Shown piece by piece: positions 9,636 to 19,408 of a stretch of 64,000 nucleotides of DNA. Within the stretch, counting starts at the first letter, position 1; the number at the start of each line of letters is the position of its first letter. The stretch is from the NCBI GenBank assembly GCA_024178355.1, contig JAMZNZ010000003.1, forward strand, positions 62,001 to 126,000, written 5' to 3'. The notes under the pieces were generated by a model, which saw only the letters and a program-made list of their open reading frames with translations, ran no database searches and was not told the origin of the DNA. Both the position numbers and the translations under genes were made by a program. Origin of the DNA: Maricaulaceae bacterium EIL42A08 (lineage in GTDB: Bacteria > Pseudomonadota > Alphaproteobacteria > Caulobacterales > Maricaulaceae).

Positions 9636-10310
9636 GTGTCTGACACCCTTATCGTTTTTGATGTGGACTCCACGCTTCTAAGCGTTGAGAGCCTGGACTT
9701 TACTGTGGAGCGCGCGCTGCGCTCGGCCCCTGATGGACCTGAGCGCGCAGCCGCCCTGTCGGCGCTCACCGATCAGGGCATGGCGGGTGAGATTGACTTT
9801 CGCACTTCGCTGGAGCGGCGCATCGCGATTGCCGGTTTGACCCGGGACAGCGTTGAGGCCGGGGCTCAAGCGCTTATCGAATATCTCACTGAGGGCATGG
9901 ACGAGATGCTCACCCGCCTGCGGGACCGGGGTGTTTCAGTCTTTGCGGTTTCGGGTGGGTTTGAGGACCTGATCCGCCCGGCGCTGTCGCATCTGGGCTT
10001 TGACGCAAACACCATACATGCCAATGGTTTCACCTTCGCGCCGGATGGCGCTGTCACAGGGTTTGACCGCAACCGCCCCACCTCTCGTACCGGCGGTAAG
10101 GCGGAGGTGATCGCGCAGCTAAAGGCCAGCCTCGGCGCAGGCCGCGCCGTCATGGTGGGTGATGGCATGACCGATTTTGAGGCTTTTGAAACAGGTGCCG
10201 CAGACCACTTCATCGGCTTTGGCGGCGTGGTGACGCGCGCCCCGGTCAAGGCCAGGGCACCGGCCTGGGCTGAGAGTGTCGACGCGCTGACCGCGCAGCT
10301 CTTGGCCTAG
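9636..10310 (+). CDS. serB: HAD phosphatase, phosphoserine phosphatase-like
   Basis: This 224-residue protein begins with GTG immediately after the msrA stop codon. The HAD motif I is FDVDST (Asp9 nucleophile, Asp11), motif II is VSGGF, and motifs III/IV are GGKAEV and VGDGMTDFEA. The cap region between motifs I and II resembles phosphoserine phosphatase, which makes serine from phosphoserine. The short form lacks the ACT domain of some SerB proteins. Other small-molecule substrates cannot be excluded. Its 3' end overlaps the converging DUF533 gene by 4 bp. Confidence 0.8.
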   Translation: MSDTLIVFDVDSTLLSVESLDFTVERALRSAPDGPERAAALSALTDQGMAGEIDFRTSLERRIAIAGLTRDSVEAGAQALIEYLTEGMDEMLTRLRDRGVSVFAVSGGFEDLIRPALSHLGFDANTIHANGFTFAPDGAVTGFDRNRPTSRTGGKAEVIAQLKASLGAGRAVMVGDGMTDFEAFETGAADHFIGFGGVVTRAPVKARAPAWAESVDALTAQLLA

Positions 10311-11011
10311 CTCGTGGCCGCGTCGGCTGACCGGTGAATTTCCTCCACCAACCCCGGCTCCAGCTCCAGCCGGGCAGCCAGCATCTGAAGATAGGCCTGT
10401 TCAGCGGCGGTGTCCGCCTCGATCGCGACCAGGCTGGCGGCGTAAATCTCGGCGGCGGTTTCAGGACAGGTGGCCCCAGCCACCACGGCATTGATGTCGA
10501 GTGGCGCTGAAAGCTCGTCAAAGACAAAGGCTTTCGATTGGGCGTCCAGGTCCATAGCGTTCAGGCGCTCGAAAATCGCTGCCTTCTCATCGGCATCAAT
10601 CTTGCCGTCCGCTTTGGCGGCCGCGATCATGGCGCGGACCAGCGACTGGCCCAGCGCATCCTGAGCCGCTTCGTCAGACGGGGCAGGCAGGAAGGCGGTC
10701 TCAGTCGGCGCGGCCTCGTAGTCAGCCGGCACAGCTGGAACCGACCCGCCCGCGGGCGCAGCAGGTTCAGCGCCACCGCCTGCCTGAGCCGCCTTGTTCT
10801 GCTGGTGCTTGTTCCAGGCGTGGTAGGCAAGACCGCCAACAGCGGCCACAGCACCGTACTTGGCGGCCTTTCCCATCATCTTGCGACCCTTCTTGCCCAT
10901 AAGCATGGAGGTGGCGAGCCCGGCCGCAAAACCACCACCCCCAGCCATCGCTGTGCGCTGTGCATTGGGGTCGGTTTGAAGGGCGGTGATGATCTTGTTC
11001 ACGTCGAACAT
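10307..11011 (-). CDS. DUF533/TerB-like inner-membrane-associated protein
   Basis: This 234-residue protein has a glycine-rich hydrophobic N-terminal part (about residues 22-62, [20 protein letters not shown] and a second helix), an Ala/Pro/Gly-rich linker, and a C-terminal helical TerB-like domain (residues about 130-225) with [16 protein letters not shown]. This arrangement matches DUF533 proteins such as YebE, whose function is unknown. It converges on serB with a 4-bp overlap and starts about 210 bp from tRNA-Ser. Confidence 0.8.
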   Translation of the reverse strand: MFDVNKIITALQTDPNAQRTAMAGGGGFAAGLATSMLMGKKGRKMMGKAAKYGAVAAVGGLAYHAWNKHQQNKAAQAGGGAEPAAPAGGSVPAVPADYEAAPTETAFLPAPSDEAAQDALGQSLVRAMIAAAKADGKIDADEKAAIFERLNAMDLDAQSKAFVFDELSAPLDINAVVAGATCPETAAEIYAASLVAIEADTAAEQAYLQMLAARLELEPGLVEEIHRSADAATS

Positions 11012-11224
11012 GGCAAAGGCGCTCCAGGGCTTAAACGTCCAGGCGTGGACAGGGGGACATCGGCCGCCTCGGCGATTGCGAAGCGTCTGGATGTGATTTG
11101 GTTCGCGAACCCCCCTCGCGCAAGCTTTTCGCGCCCAAAATCGACACCGCCGAACGGAACGCAGCTGAGCGGCGAGTTCAGCTTGACTGTACCGGCCCTT
11201 TCGCTAGGTTCGCGCGCCTGCGCT

Positions 11225-11314
11225 GGTGAGGTGGCCGAGTGGTCGAAGGCGCACGCCTGGAACGCGTGTAGGCGGGTAACCGTCTCGTGGGTTCGAATCC
11301 CACCCTCACCGCCA
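11225..11314 (+). tRNA. tRNA-Ser (anticodon GGA)
   Basis: The sequence folds as a class II tRNA: acceptor GGTGAGG pairs with CCTCACC (11304-11310), the D arm GCCGAGTGG follows, the anticodon loop CTGGAAC carries GGA within the stem CACGC/GCGTG, a long variable arm comes next, and the T loop is GTTCGAATC. The discriminator is G, and CCA is encoded at 11312-11314. It reads serine codons UCC and UCU. Recombinase debris starts close downstream, suggesting the locus has hosted an integrative element. Confidence 0.96.
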
Positions 11315-11671
11315 TCCAGACCGCAGCAGTCCGGTCTGCCGCATACCCTCCCTGGTTTCATTAGAACTTTTAATGGCTTGTGAGTGCGCTCTGCGCGCTG
11401 AGACGGTGCGGCATCCCGATGTTCTGCTGATTTTGCCCAAGAATCTCAAACCGCGACTTTCGGTGGTCCGGTAAGGCCAGTTTTTCCCTGATAACAGGTC
11501 ACCACACATAATTTGCCCAGATCCGGCGAATTGGAGCGTGGATCGATATGAAAATACAGCATGTTACAGAATTTTTCCTTGTTTTGGGAACAGGGAAAAC
11601 TTGCGTGCATAACAGGGAAAGTTAGCTAGATAACAGCGAAGAGCTCTTGCCTGTTTCTAGCGTCAGGTTTG
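11315..11671. other. Gene-free tail of a recombinase-type element with repeated AACAGGGAAA words
   Basis: No gene is evident in these 357 bp. The first 80 bp contain an inverted repeat (CCAGACCGCAGCAGTCCGGTCTG) that could end tRNA-Ser transcription. From 11444 there is a 27-bp word also present at 32970-32996. Then come several variants of CCCTGATAACAGG/AACAGGGAAA between about 11480 and 11640. I recall such words downstream of serine recombinase genes in alphaproteobacteria, which fits the recombinase remnant that ends at 11672. Confidence 0.55.
11444..11470 (+). repeat. 27-bp direct repeat, left copy
   Basis: The stretch starting TCTCAAACCGC and ending TTTCGGTGGTCCG recurs at 32970-32996 with 25 of 27 bases identical and the same orientation. 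The two copies enclose the IS-rich block of about 21.5 kb. Confidence 0.75.
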
Positions 11672-12203
11672 CTAGAACCCGAACAACTTTTCTTGCTCGT
11701 GCCAGTGTAGTGGAATGTTGGCTCGAACGAGGGTGTTTGTGGAAAGCTCTGGCGGCTGAGTTCCGTCTGCGATGGCTTTCATTATGCGCGGCGACAGGAA
11801 AGCGAGTTGAAGGCGGTTTCTTAAAAATCGACTCGACACACCTTCGTTGGCGGCAAGCGTTTCGAGTTGCTCGCCAGCAAGCAGTCTACTCCGCCAGATA
11901 AGAGCCCGGCCAAGAGTGCGTTGAAGCTTTTTATCTGGATCAGGGCGGCAATCACCAAGAATGACTTTTCGTTCCACACCTCGGCGACGAAGGGTGAAGG
12001 GTGCCGTAACCTCAATTCGAACCGCAGGATCCCAATCGGGCTCAGGAAGCTGCACCAAGATCTCTATCGATGAGGTGCCTAGGGTCACGCGGGTGACGAG
12101 ATTGAGCAGTTGAGATTTTGGGAGAGTGATTACAGCTTCAAGTGCCGCTCGTCTCGCATCTATCTTACTAAGCGACGGACCACCTTGCCTGATGAGTTCA
12201 GAT
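11672..12203 (-). pseudogene. C-terminal remnant of a large serine recombinase
   Basis: A reverse-strand frame without stops runs from the edge of IS6 copy A (12203) to a stop at 11672, giving about 177 residues with no plausible start. The end of the protein (RFLRNRLQLAFLSPRIMKAI, then NIPLHWHEQEKLFGF) resembles the C-termini of large serine recombinases of alphaproteobacterial elements. The N-terminal catalytic domain is absent, removed at the IS junction. It is therefore a dead fragment next to tRNA-Ser. The family call rests on C-terminal resemblance only. Confidence 0.65.
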
Positions 12204-13007
12204 GGTTCTGTCAGAGGAAACTCGGCGTTAGCGGGTCAGCCGCCAGATTGGCGGCATGACCAACCCGTTCCGCTACTTCAAGACCTCGCCCGAGATCATC
12301 CGCCTTGCGGTGATGATGTACATCCGCTTCCCGCTGTCACTGCGGAATGTGGAGGACCTGCTCCATGAGCGCGGCATCGACATCAGCCACGAGACGGTGC
12401 GGTACTGGTGGAACCGGTTCGGACCGCTCATGGCACGGGAGATCAAGAAGCGCCGGTCGCAGCAGCTTCGCCAAGTCACCCAGTGGCGGTGGCATCTCGA
12501 CGAGGTCTTCGTGAAGATCAATGGCGAGGCCCACTATCTGTGGCGCGCTGTCGATCATGAAGGCGAGGTGCTGGAGTCCTTCGTCACCAAGACCCGAGAC
12601 AAGGCCTCAGCATTGAAGTTTCTCAAGAAAGCGATGAAGCGATACGGCAGGCCAGAAGAGGTCGTCACGGACCGCCTTCGCTCGTACGGAGCAGCTATGC
12701 GCGAAATCGGGAACGAAGGTCGACAGGTCACAGGCCAGCACGAGAACAATCGGGCTGAGAACTCACACCTGCCGTTTCGAAGGCGAGAGCGGGCGATGGC
12801 GCGGTTCCGGCAAATGCGAAGTCTGCAGAAGTTCGCCGCCGCCCACGCCTCCGTCCACAACCACTTCAACCACGACCGATCTCTCGAACGCCGGCCCCGC
12901 TTTAAATCGCTTCGCGACGAAGCGCTGGCTGAGTGGCGGCAGCTCCTGGCTGCATAAGCCGGTGCGCCCTGACTTCTGAGACCGGTCCGCTTTAGTCTGA
13001 CAGCACC
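12204..13007 (+). mobile_element. IS6-family insertion sequence, copy A
   Basis: This 804-bp element has short terminal inverted repeats (GGTTCTGTCAGA at 12204 and TCTGACAGCACC ending at 13007) around a single transposase gene. The bases flanking it on the two sides do not match, so no 8-bp target duplication remains. It joins a truncated recombinase on the left to a truncated FG-GAP gene on the right, so at least one side has been rearranged. It belongs to the same lineage as copy B. Confidence 0.9.
12256..12957 (+). CDS. IS6-family transposase (copy A)
   Basis: This intact 233-residue DDE transposase starts with MTNPFRYFKTSPE, the typical family N-terminus. Probable catalytic residues are Asp82 (WHLDE), Asp139 (VVTDR) and Glu168 (NNRAENSH). 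Family members move by replicative cointegrate formation. It shares the DISHETVRYWWNRFGPLMA stretch with copy B, unlike copies C and E. The start is set by ATG 52 bp inside the left terminal repeat, as in all full copies here. Confidence 0.93.
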   Translation: MTNPFRYFKTSPEIIRLAVMMYIRFPLSLRNVEDLLHERGIDISHETVRYWWNRFGPLMAREIKKRRSQQLRQVTQWRWHLDEVFVKINGEAHYLWRAVDHEGEVLESFVTKTRDKASALKFLKKAMKRYGRPEEVVTDRLRSYGAAMREIGNEGRQVTGQHENNRAENSHLPFRRRERAMARFRQMRSLQKFAAAHASVHNHFNHDRSLERRPRFKSLRDEALAEWRQLLAA

Positions 13008-15019
13008 CGGGCGAGGCTTATGTGGTGTTCGGGTCTGCGAGCGGGTTCGGTGTTAATATGAATGGTCGCCAGGTCATTGATCTGACCAGCCTGTCAGCCA
13101 GCGAGGGCTTCATCATCCAGGGTGATGAAGCGCAAGACGCAGCCGGCGTTAGCGTTTCGAGCGCCGGGGATGTGAATGGCGATGGCTATGATGATCTCAT
13201 CGTAGGGGCCTATCTCGGCGATGACGATGGCAGTAATGCGGGCGAGGCCTATGTGGTGTTCGGCTCTGCCGCTGGGTTCGGCGTTGATGTGAGTGGTCGC
13301 CAGGTCATCGATCTGACCAGTCTGTCCGCTGCCGAAGGCTTCATCATCCAGGGCGATGCAGCGGGTGACGAAGCCGGCTGGAGTGTTTCCAGCGCCGGGG
13401 ATGTGAACGGCGATGGCTATGACGATCTCATCGTTGGGGCCTATCGTGGCGATGATGGCGGCAGTGGTGCCGGCGAGGCTTATGTTGTGTTCGGGTCCGC
13501 GATCGGGTTCGGCGTTGATGTAAGTGGTCGTCAGGTCATTGATCTGACCAGCCTGTCCGCGAGTGAGGGCTTTATCATCCAAGGCGATGCAGCGCTTGAC
13601 TTTTCCGGCGTTAGCGTTTCGAGCGCCGGGGATGTGAATGGCGATGGCTATGATGACCTCATCGTAGGGGCCGATCTCGGCGATGACGGCGGCACCAATG
13701 CGGGCGAGGCTTATGTGGTGTTCGGCTCTGCGACCGGCTCGACGGACGGGATCACGGCGTCTGGTACGTCTGGCGTCAACACGATTGTTGGCGGAGCCGG
13801 CAATGACACGCTTGACGGTGAAGGCGGGGCGGATGTGATCCGTGCCGGTGCCGGCGATGATGTGCTGGCCGTGGATGACGCAAGCTTTTTCCGCCTTGAT
13901 GGCGGGCGCGGCATGGATACGCTGCGTGTGGATGGCTCAGGCATTGATCTGGACTTCACCACGCTGTCCCAGAACGCGGTCACCGATATCGAGATCATAG
14001 ACCTCACCGGGTCTGGCGGTAACACGCTGACGCTCACCGCGCTTGATGTGCTGGACATGATGGAGGCGCGTGAAAGCGGCAGCGCAGTCTTGCGCGTACG
14101 CGGCGATGGAGATGACACGGTGGACCTGTCTGACACTGGCTGGGCCAGCGCGGGTCAGATCACCGAAGGGTCGGTCACCTATAACCGCTACACCAAGGAT
14201 AATGTCGAGCTGCGTGTAGAAGATGGGGTGAGTGTCGTCAGTGGCGGCATGAGGGTCGCCAGCTTTGGGGAGCCAGTCGTCGTTAGTTTCTCGTCGATCA
14301 ACTCGGGAGCCATTTCCGAGCCCGCCAACAATGACGCTGCACAAGGCATGCATGGCGAGCCCATGATTGTCGACATGACGGGTGGTCATGGCGGATTTGT
14401 ATCGCCTGAACCGCTTGGCGACCTTGTCGGTCAAATGAACCTGGATCACACTGGCTCTACTAGCGAGGATTGGGCGATTGATCTTACCGATCAGTCAGTC
14501 CTGAGCGGTCGGCTCGAGCTTTATGAAGATCGGGAGCTGCCCAGCTGGCTACAACAATCCGACGCGCTTCAAAGCCATCTTGAGGCACCATCCGAGGCGG
14601 ACTCCTCAAGCGTTGAGGGGGCCGGTTCCGATGGTGCGGCTCAATCGGGTGGTTTTGGCGATCCCACCGTTGTCGATCTTCGCGATGCGAGTTTGCCGAT
14701 TGGTGAGGCTGAGTATCTCAACTCTGACATTGGTGGACGCGATGTCTTGGGCAAGGTACGCCCGACCCACGAATGGGCTATTGACCTAACTGATCAATCA
14801 GAGGCCGAAGGCGGCGCCGCGCTCGACGCACAAGCGGGACTTCATGCGGACTTGATAACCGAATTTGAAGCGCTTCGACCTCTGGCGACCTTCGCTGAAG
14901 AGCCAGCTGCGCTCCTTGGTCAAACTATACCGTTCGAGCAACTTGTACGTCGCGGAGAGGATGGTCTCTTGGAGCTCCTACCGCTAGAAGACGCGGTGGA
15001 TGCTGAAGGGTGGATGTAA
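13008..15019 (+). pseudogene. FG-GAP/RTX secreted protein, 5' end removed by IS6 copy A
   Basis: The frame is open right up to the IS edge: the codons before the first GTG (13022) already read GEAY, matching the end of each repeat. The N-terminus is therefore lost, though a shortened product from 13022 (665 residues) is possible. It has three 77-residue FG-GAP repeats (VFGS at 13025, 13256, 13487; a fourth begins at 13718), each with the calcium-loop motif DVNGDGYDDL. Next comes a short RTX block (GGAGNDTLDGEGGADVI). A C-terminal region holds a module duplicated at a 303-bp spacing (GEPMIVDM and WAIDLTDQS, then GDPTVVDL and WAIDLTDQS). It is followed directly by a type I secretion operon and is the likely substrate. 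Confidence 0.8.
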
Positions 15020-15051
15020 TCGGCCTTTGGCTTGCATGGCCATGCGCGTGA

Positions 15052-16779
15052 ATGGCAATGGAGCAGACATTGAGAAAGTCTGAGACGACCGGCAGCCTTG
15101 CCGGTCGGCTCGCGCTGCTAAGGGCGGCGCGGCCGGCCCTTTACGCGACCGTAGTGTTCAGTGTGGTCGCAAACTTGCTGCTGCTTGTATCACCCATCTA
15201 CATGCTTCAGATCTATGACCGCGTGATCACGTCGGGGTCTTTCGATGCGCTGCTTTGGCTGACGGTTATCGCGGTCTTCTTGCTTGCCGTATACGGGGCT
15301 GCTGAGGCGGGCCGACGGCGGTCGCTGGCGTTAGCGGGATCGGCGCTAGAAACTGGTCTTGCACCAAAAATTTTCTCAGCATTTGAGAGGATACCAGGAT
15401 CCGGGCTGGAGCTTGAGCGGGACCTTCGCCGCTTGCGCCAGGTCAAAGCTCAATTCGAGCATGGCGGCCTTCTTCCGTGGATAGACCTACCATTCGCACC
15501 GCTCTTTATCGTGGTGCTTTTTTTCATCCACCCGCTGCTTGGGGCGTTTGGACTTGTAGGTGCTGTCCTGGTTCTCGCAGTGGCATTGGTTGCAGAGCTG
15601 TCAACGCGCCAATCAAATGAGATCGCATCGGGCCTGGATGGCGAGGTTTCTGATTTTGTAGCAGGGCTTTCTCGGCAGAGATCGGCGCTCGTTGCCATGG
15701 GGCTCGTCCCATCAGCATTTCGAAAGTGGGCCCTCAAAAGCGCCAATGTTAAGACCTTTAGTGAGGCATCAGGGCGGGCCAACAATGCTTTTGCGGCGGC
15801 TGCTCGCGCGGTTCGTCAGTCCTTACAAGTTGGGATCTTGGCGGCGGGTGCTGCTCTTGCGCTGTCCCAAGAGGTTTCACTCGGGGCAATTGTTGCTGGG
15901 TCAATCATCCTTGCTCGCGCGCTTGCTCCCATTGACCAAATTGTCGGTGGCTGGCGTCAGTCCGCTCAAGCGCGCCGGGCGTTAGACCAAATCGGGCTTC
16001 GGGTTACAAATGCGTCCGATGCGCAAGCCTCCGCAACGTCTTTGCCTCGCCCCGAGCCGATTTTAAAACTTGATCGGCTTTCAATTGCAGCACCGGGCTC
16101 TGACCAACCCCTATTGCGCCCGTTTTCTTTTGAAATTTCTGAAGGCCATATCGTAGCGCTTTTAGGCCCCAATGGGTGCGGCAAAACCTGTCTTTTACAA
16201 ACCCTCGCCGGTGCCTGGCCGACCTTGGACGGTCAAGTGGTCCTTGGCGGCCGAAGTGTCCATGACTGGGAGGGAGCAGATCGAGGCCGACATGTCGGCT
16301 ATGTCCCTCAAGAGGTTGAAATTTTCCCTGGCACGGTAAGGGAAAATATCTCGCGCTTCACTGAATGTGAGGACGCAGACCTCTTCAAGGCTTCAATGGC
16401 CGCGTCAGCGCATGAATTTATTCTTTCGCTACCCGATGGCTATGAGACGGTGGTTGGCACTGGCGGACGCCATTTATCTGCGGGGCAGCGACAGCTCATT
16501 GGTTTGGCGCGGGCGCTGTTTGGCGACCCGGTTGTACTTTTGCTGGATGAGCCCACCGCGAACCTTGATAGCGGTGCGGTGACGGCCTTCTTGAAGGTTA
16601 TTAAACAAACCTCTCAGGCTGGCGTGATGGTAATTGCGGCTACGCACGATATTCGATTTGTCCAAGCTTCGAATACCTCGCTTGTTATTAAACAGGGCTC
16701 TGTAATCGCAGCTGATTCACAAAAGTATCTCGCTGCGATTACGCCCAATTCTGATTCTTCGATTGAGAAGCAGGCATGA
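15052..16779 (+). CDS. Type I secretion ABC transporter (PrtD/HasD-like)
   Basis: This 575-residue protein is a half-transporter with an N-terminal membrane domain (first helices at about residues 28-95) and a C-terminal ATPase. Walker A (GPNGCGKT) is near residue 372, the ABC signature LSAGQ near 474, and Walker B (VVLLLDEP) near 495. It lacks the N-terminal C39-like domain of HlyB, so it resembles PrtD-type exporters of RTX proteases. It sits 32 bp after the RTX gene and overlaps the next gene by 4 bp, so the three export components are one operon. Substrate: most likely the upstream FG-GAP/RTX protein. Confidence 0.93.
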   Translation: MAMEQTLRKSETTGSLAGRLALLRAARPALYATVVFSVVANLLLLVSPIYMLQIYDRVITSGSFDALLWLTVIAVFLLAVYGAAEAGRRRSLALAGSALETGLAPKIFSAFERIPGSGLELERDLRRLRQVKAQFEHGGLLPWIDLPFAPLFIVVLFFIHPLLGAFGLVGAVLVLAVALVAELSTRQSNEIASGLDGEVSDFVAGLSRQRSALVAMGLVPSAFRKWALKSANVKTFSEASGRANNAFAAAARAVRQSLQVGILAAGAALALSQEVSLGAIVAGSIILARALAPIDQIVGGWRQSAQARRALDQIGLRVTNASDAQASATSLPRPEPILKLDRLSIAAPGSDQPLLRPFSFEISEGHIVALLGPNGCGKTCLLQTLAGAWPTLDGQVVLGGRSVHDWEGADRGRHVGYVPQEVEIFPGTVRENISRFTECEDADLFKASMAASAHEFILSLPDGYETVVGTGGRHLSAGQRQLIGLARALFGDPVVLLLDEPTANLDSGAVTAFLKVIKQTSQAGVMVIAATHDIRFVQASNTSLVIKQGSVIAADSQKYLAAITPNSDSSIEKQA

Positions 16780-18083
16780 CGAACGCTGAGCCATTTTCAT
16801 CAGTCTGGCGTGACCCACTTGTCCGCGGCGCGACCTGGATCAGCAGTCTTGGGTTTCTAGGCTTCCTGATTTGGGCCGCTTTTATTCCTTTGGATGAGGG
16901 TGTGAGCGCCCACGGCACCATCATCGTGGAAAACAATCGCCAGGTGGTTCAGCACCTTGAAGGTGGCATCATTGCTGAGCTGAATGTTCGCGAGGGTCAA
17001 ACTGTTGAAGCCGGTGCGCCACTTATCGTTTTGCAGGGTACGTCAACCCTCGCTCGCCGTGACCAGGTGCTCCAGAGTATTGCCAGTTTGCGTGCCACTG
17101 AAATTCGCTTAGAGGCGCTGCGGGCAGACGAACAGCCTGATTTTAGCCCTATCTATGAGCTTGGTGCTGACGATGAGGCCGCGTCGGCGGTCATAGAGCG
17201 CCAGCAACGTTTCTTTGAAAACCAGGTCGCCAGTTTGCGCGCGAATCTGGACGTTCTAGAAGCTCGCAGACGGGGCGCTCTAGAGACAATTACGATCAAG
17301 CGAGACCAGATCGGTTCAGAAGAACGAGCGCTACAAGCTCTCTCTGATCAGCTTGAAACGATGAGGTCCATGTACATGCAGCAGATGGCGCGATTGGACC
17401 AACTTCGCGACCTTGAACGCCAAATTGCCCTTGGTGAGAGCACGGTTTCGCGTCTTTCAGGTGAGCAGTCGCAAGCGCGTACACTTGTTGCCGACCAAGC
17501 TGGTCAGATCGCCCAGGCCCGTGCCCAGCGTGACGAGCAGATCGGTGCTGAATTGGTGGAAGTGCGCGAGAATTTACTCGAGGCTGAAGAAGAACTCTTA
17601 GCCGCTCAAGATGCTCTCGACCGATCAGTGATCTATGCCCCGCAGTCTGGCGAGGTCATCAATATGAAGTTCTCCACCGAAGGCGGAGTTGTGCGATCAG
17701 GTGAGCCGATCCTTGAAATCGTTCCAAGCGAGACCGGTCTAGTCGCCGCGGTTCGAATCCGGCCCATTGATAGAGCCAGAGTTTTTGAAGGACAGCAGGT
17801 TCGTGCTCAGTTAAGCGCATATCAAGGCTGGACCACCCCGCGCCTTACCGGTGAGGTCATTGGTGTCAGTGCTGACTTAAAACGTGATCAGCAAAATGGT
17901 GATGAATTTTATGAGGCGCGCGTGCGCATACCTCAGTCAGAGTTAGCAAGCGCTGGCGACATCGAACTTATGCCAGGTATGCCTGTGTCCGCGTTTATAT
18001 TTGCAGGAACCGAGCGTACGACCCTTGAATATCTCTTCGAGCCAATCTCTGAGTCGGTCTTCCGCGGCTTGCGGGGTGCATGA
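16776..18083 (+). CDS. Type I secretion membrane fusion protein, HlyD family
   Basis: This 435-residue adaptor starts in the ATGA overlap with the ABC gene. It has one N-terminal membrane helix (about residues 18-37), a lipoyl-like half (GTIIVENNRQVVQHLEGGII), a long coiled coil (about residues 90-285), and a beta-barrel end with the conserved RTTLEYLFEPI tail seen in exporter adaptors. It would bridge the inner-membrane ABC protein and the TolC-type channel. Length and domain order are normal for the family. Confidence 0.93.
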   Translation: MTNAEPFSSVWRDPLVRGATWISSLGFLGFLIWAAFIPLDEGVSAHGTIIVENNRQVVQHLEGGIIAELNVREGQTVEAGAPLIVLQGTSTLARRDQVLQSIASLRATEIRLEALRADEQPDFSPIYELGADDEAASAVIERQQRFFENQVASLRANLDVLEARRRGALETITIKRDQIGSEERALQALSDQLETMRSMYMQQMARLDQLRDLERQIALGESTVSRLSGEQSQARTLVADQAGQIAQARAQRDEQIGAELVEVRENLLEAEEELLAAQDALDRSVIYAPQSGEVINMKFSTEGGVVRSGEPILEIVPSETGLVAAVRIRPIDRARVFEGQQVRAQLSAYQGWTTPRLTGEVIGVSADLKRDQQNGDEFYEARVRIPQSELASAGDIELMPGMPVSAFIFAGTERTTLEYLFEPISESVFRGLRGA

Positions 18084-19393
18084 TGTTAGCCACGGCGATG
18101 CTTTCGGCTCTGCTCGGTAACCAGCACCCAATGGAACCTGTCTCATGTCTGGCGGTGAGAGACACCGCGACACTGGCGGCGCAAAACGACCCTCGCATAC
18201 AAGAAGCTCAAGCCGATGTCGCCCTAGCCGAGGCCGATTTCTCTGATGCGCTTGCTCTGCGGCGTCCTCAGATTTCGGCTTTCGCAAGATCCAGCTCCGG
18301 CGATACCGGTTTAACAACAAACCAGATTGAAAATCAGGTTGGGCTCCAAGTTTCCCAGAGGCTCATAGACTTTGGCGATGCTCGCTTTGCGCGCTCACAA
18401 GCACGAAACGAAGTCAGGGCGAGTGAGTATGGCGTACAGGTTCAGCAGTTAAGCTCTGCCGCCAGCGCGATCATAGCTCATCTGCAGTACGTTCTAGCTC
18501 ACGAAGATCGAGCCGTTGTTGACGATCAGGTTGTCTATTTCTCTAATCTGCTTTCACGGTTGGAGCGCCTCCTCGACGATGGTGCGTCCACTCGTGACGC
18601 TGTTGCTGCGGTCCGCTCCCGCCTGGCGGCAGCACAGGCTGAAGCAACGTCTTTAGAACTCAGAGCAATCGAAGCTGAAATAGAAGTGTCCGTCCTGACT
18701 GGTGTAAACCAAACGCCATGCGCGCAGGCCAATGAAAGCCAGCTGCTTTCAATCGCACTTGTCGATAGCACTAATGCTGAACAGCCCCAGGAAAGCCCCC
18801 GCATTCTCGGACTTCGAAGCTCAGTCGCTGCAGCTGAAGCTGATGTCAGGCGCGCCCGGCGTGATCGATTGCCCGCCATTGATCTGGTTGCAATCGGATC
18901 CTACGCCTACGAAGACTTTCGCGATGAGTGGGAATATCGTGATCGTGTCGGGGTGGATGTATCCGTTCCCCTTTATCAAGGCGATATGTTGAGAGCTCGG
19001 GTCGACCGAAGTCGCTCACAGCTTGCGCGTCAGGAAAGCCGATTGAGGCTGGCTGAGAGACGGTTGAGCCAAGAAATAAGAGCCGCGTCGTCAAGAATTC
19101 GAACGCTGAGGCAGTTGCGCCAGACGCGCGACGAGGCTGCGCAAACAAAACGGGCCGAACTTGAGGCGCTAGAAATAGCGTTCGAGGGAGGTCAACGCAC
19201 CTTGTTTGAGCTTCTTGAAACCCAGGTTGGGTTGGCTGAAGCTGAGCGATCATTCAACCAGGTGAACTATCAGCTACTAACTGAATATGTTCGGCTTTCC
19301 GAACTGACGGGTCGGATGGATATCACCCTAGAAGACATTGACGGTGCGCAGCGTCCGAAAATTTGGGGCTGGGAGCCCGATCCAGCCGATTAA
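18080..19393 (+). CDS. Outer-membrane TolC-type channel of the type I system
   Basis: This 437-residue protein starts within an ATGA overlap with the HlyD gene. It has a short hydrophobic N-terminus that could act as a signal peptide, then two TolC-type halves of long helices (VALAEADFSDALALRRPQIS; VAAAEADVRRARRDRLPAID) and the family motif VGVDVSVPLYQG. It forms the outer-membrane exit duct. IS6 copy B begins 16 bp after the stop, so the operon ends at an IS boundary. Confidence 0.88.
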   Translation: MMLATAMLSALLGNQHPMEPVSCLAVRDTATLAAQNDPRIQEAQADVALAEADFSDALALRRPQISAFARSSSGDTGLTTNQIENQVGLQVSQRLIDFGDARFARSQARNEVRASEYGVQVQQLSSAASAIIAHLQYVLAHEDRAVVDDQVVYFSNLLSRLERLLDDGASTRDAVAAVRSRLAAAQAEATSLELRAIEAEIEVSVLTGVNQTPCAQANESQLLSIALVDSTNAEQPQESPRILGLRSSVAAAEADVRRARRDRLPAIDLVAIGSYAYEDFRDEWEYRDRVGVDVSVPLYQGDMLRARVDRSRSQLARQESRLRLAERRLSQEIRAASSRIRTLRQLRQTRDEAAQTKRAELEALEIAFEGGQRTLFELLETQVGLAEAERSFNQVNYQLLTEYVRLSELTGRMDITLEDIDGAQRPKIWGWEPDPAD

Positions 19394-19408
19394 GTGTCTC
19401 GGGGGGGG

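Noticed and set aside
11225-11470. 27-bp repeat as a tRNA-Ser attachment site
   Set aside because: The repeat starts 130 bp past the tRNA and shares nothing with its 3' end, so classical tRNA-site integration is not supported; it is kept only as a direct repeat.
13025-13740. Regularly spaced repeats as a possible CRISPR array
   Set aside because: The period is 231 bp, translates into 77-residue FG-GAP units and has no spacer structure.
13022-15019. FG-GAP gene read as intact from GTG 13022
   Set aside because: Upstream codons to the IS edge continue the repeat in frame (GEAY), so the true N-terminus is missing.
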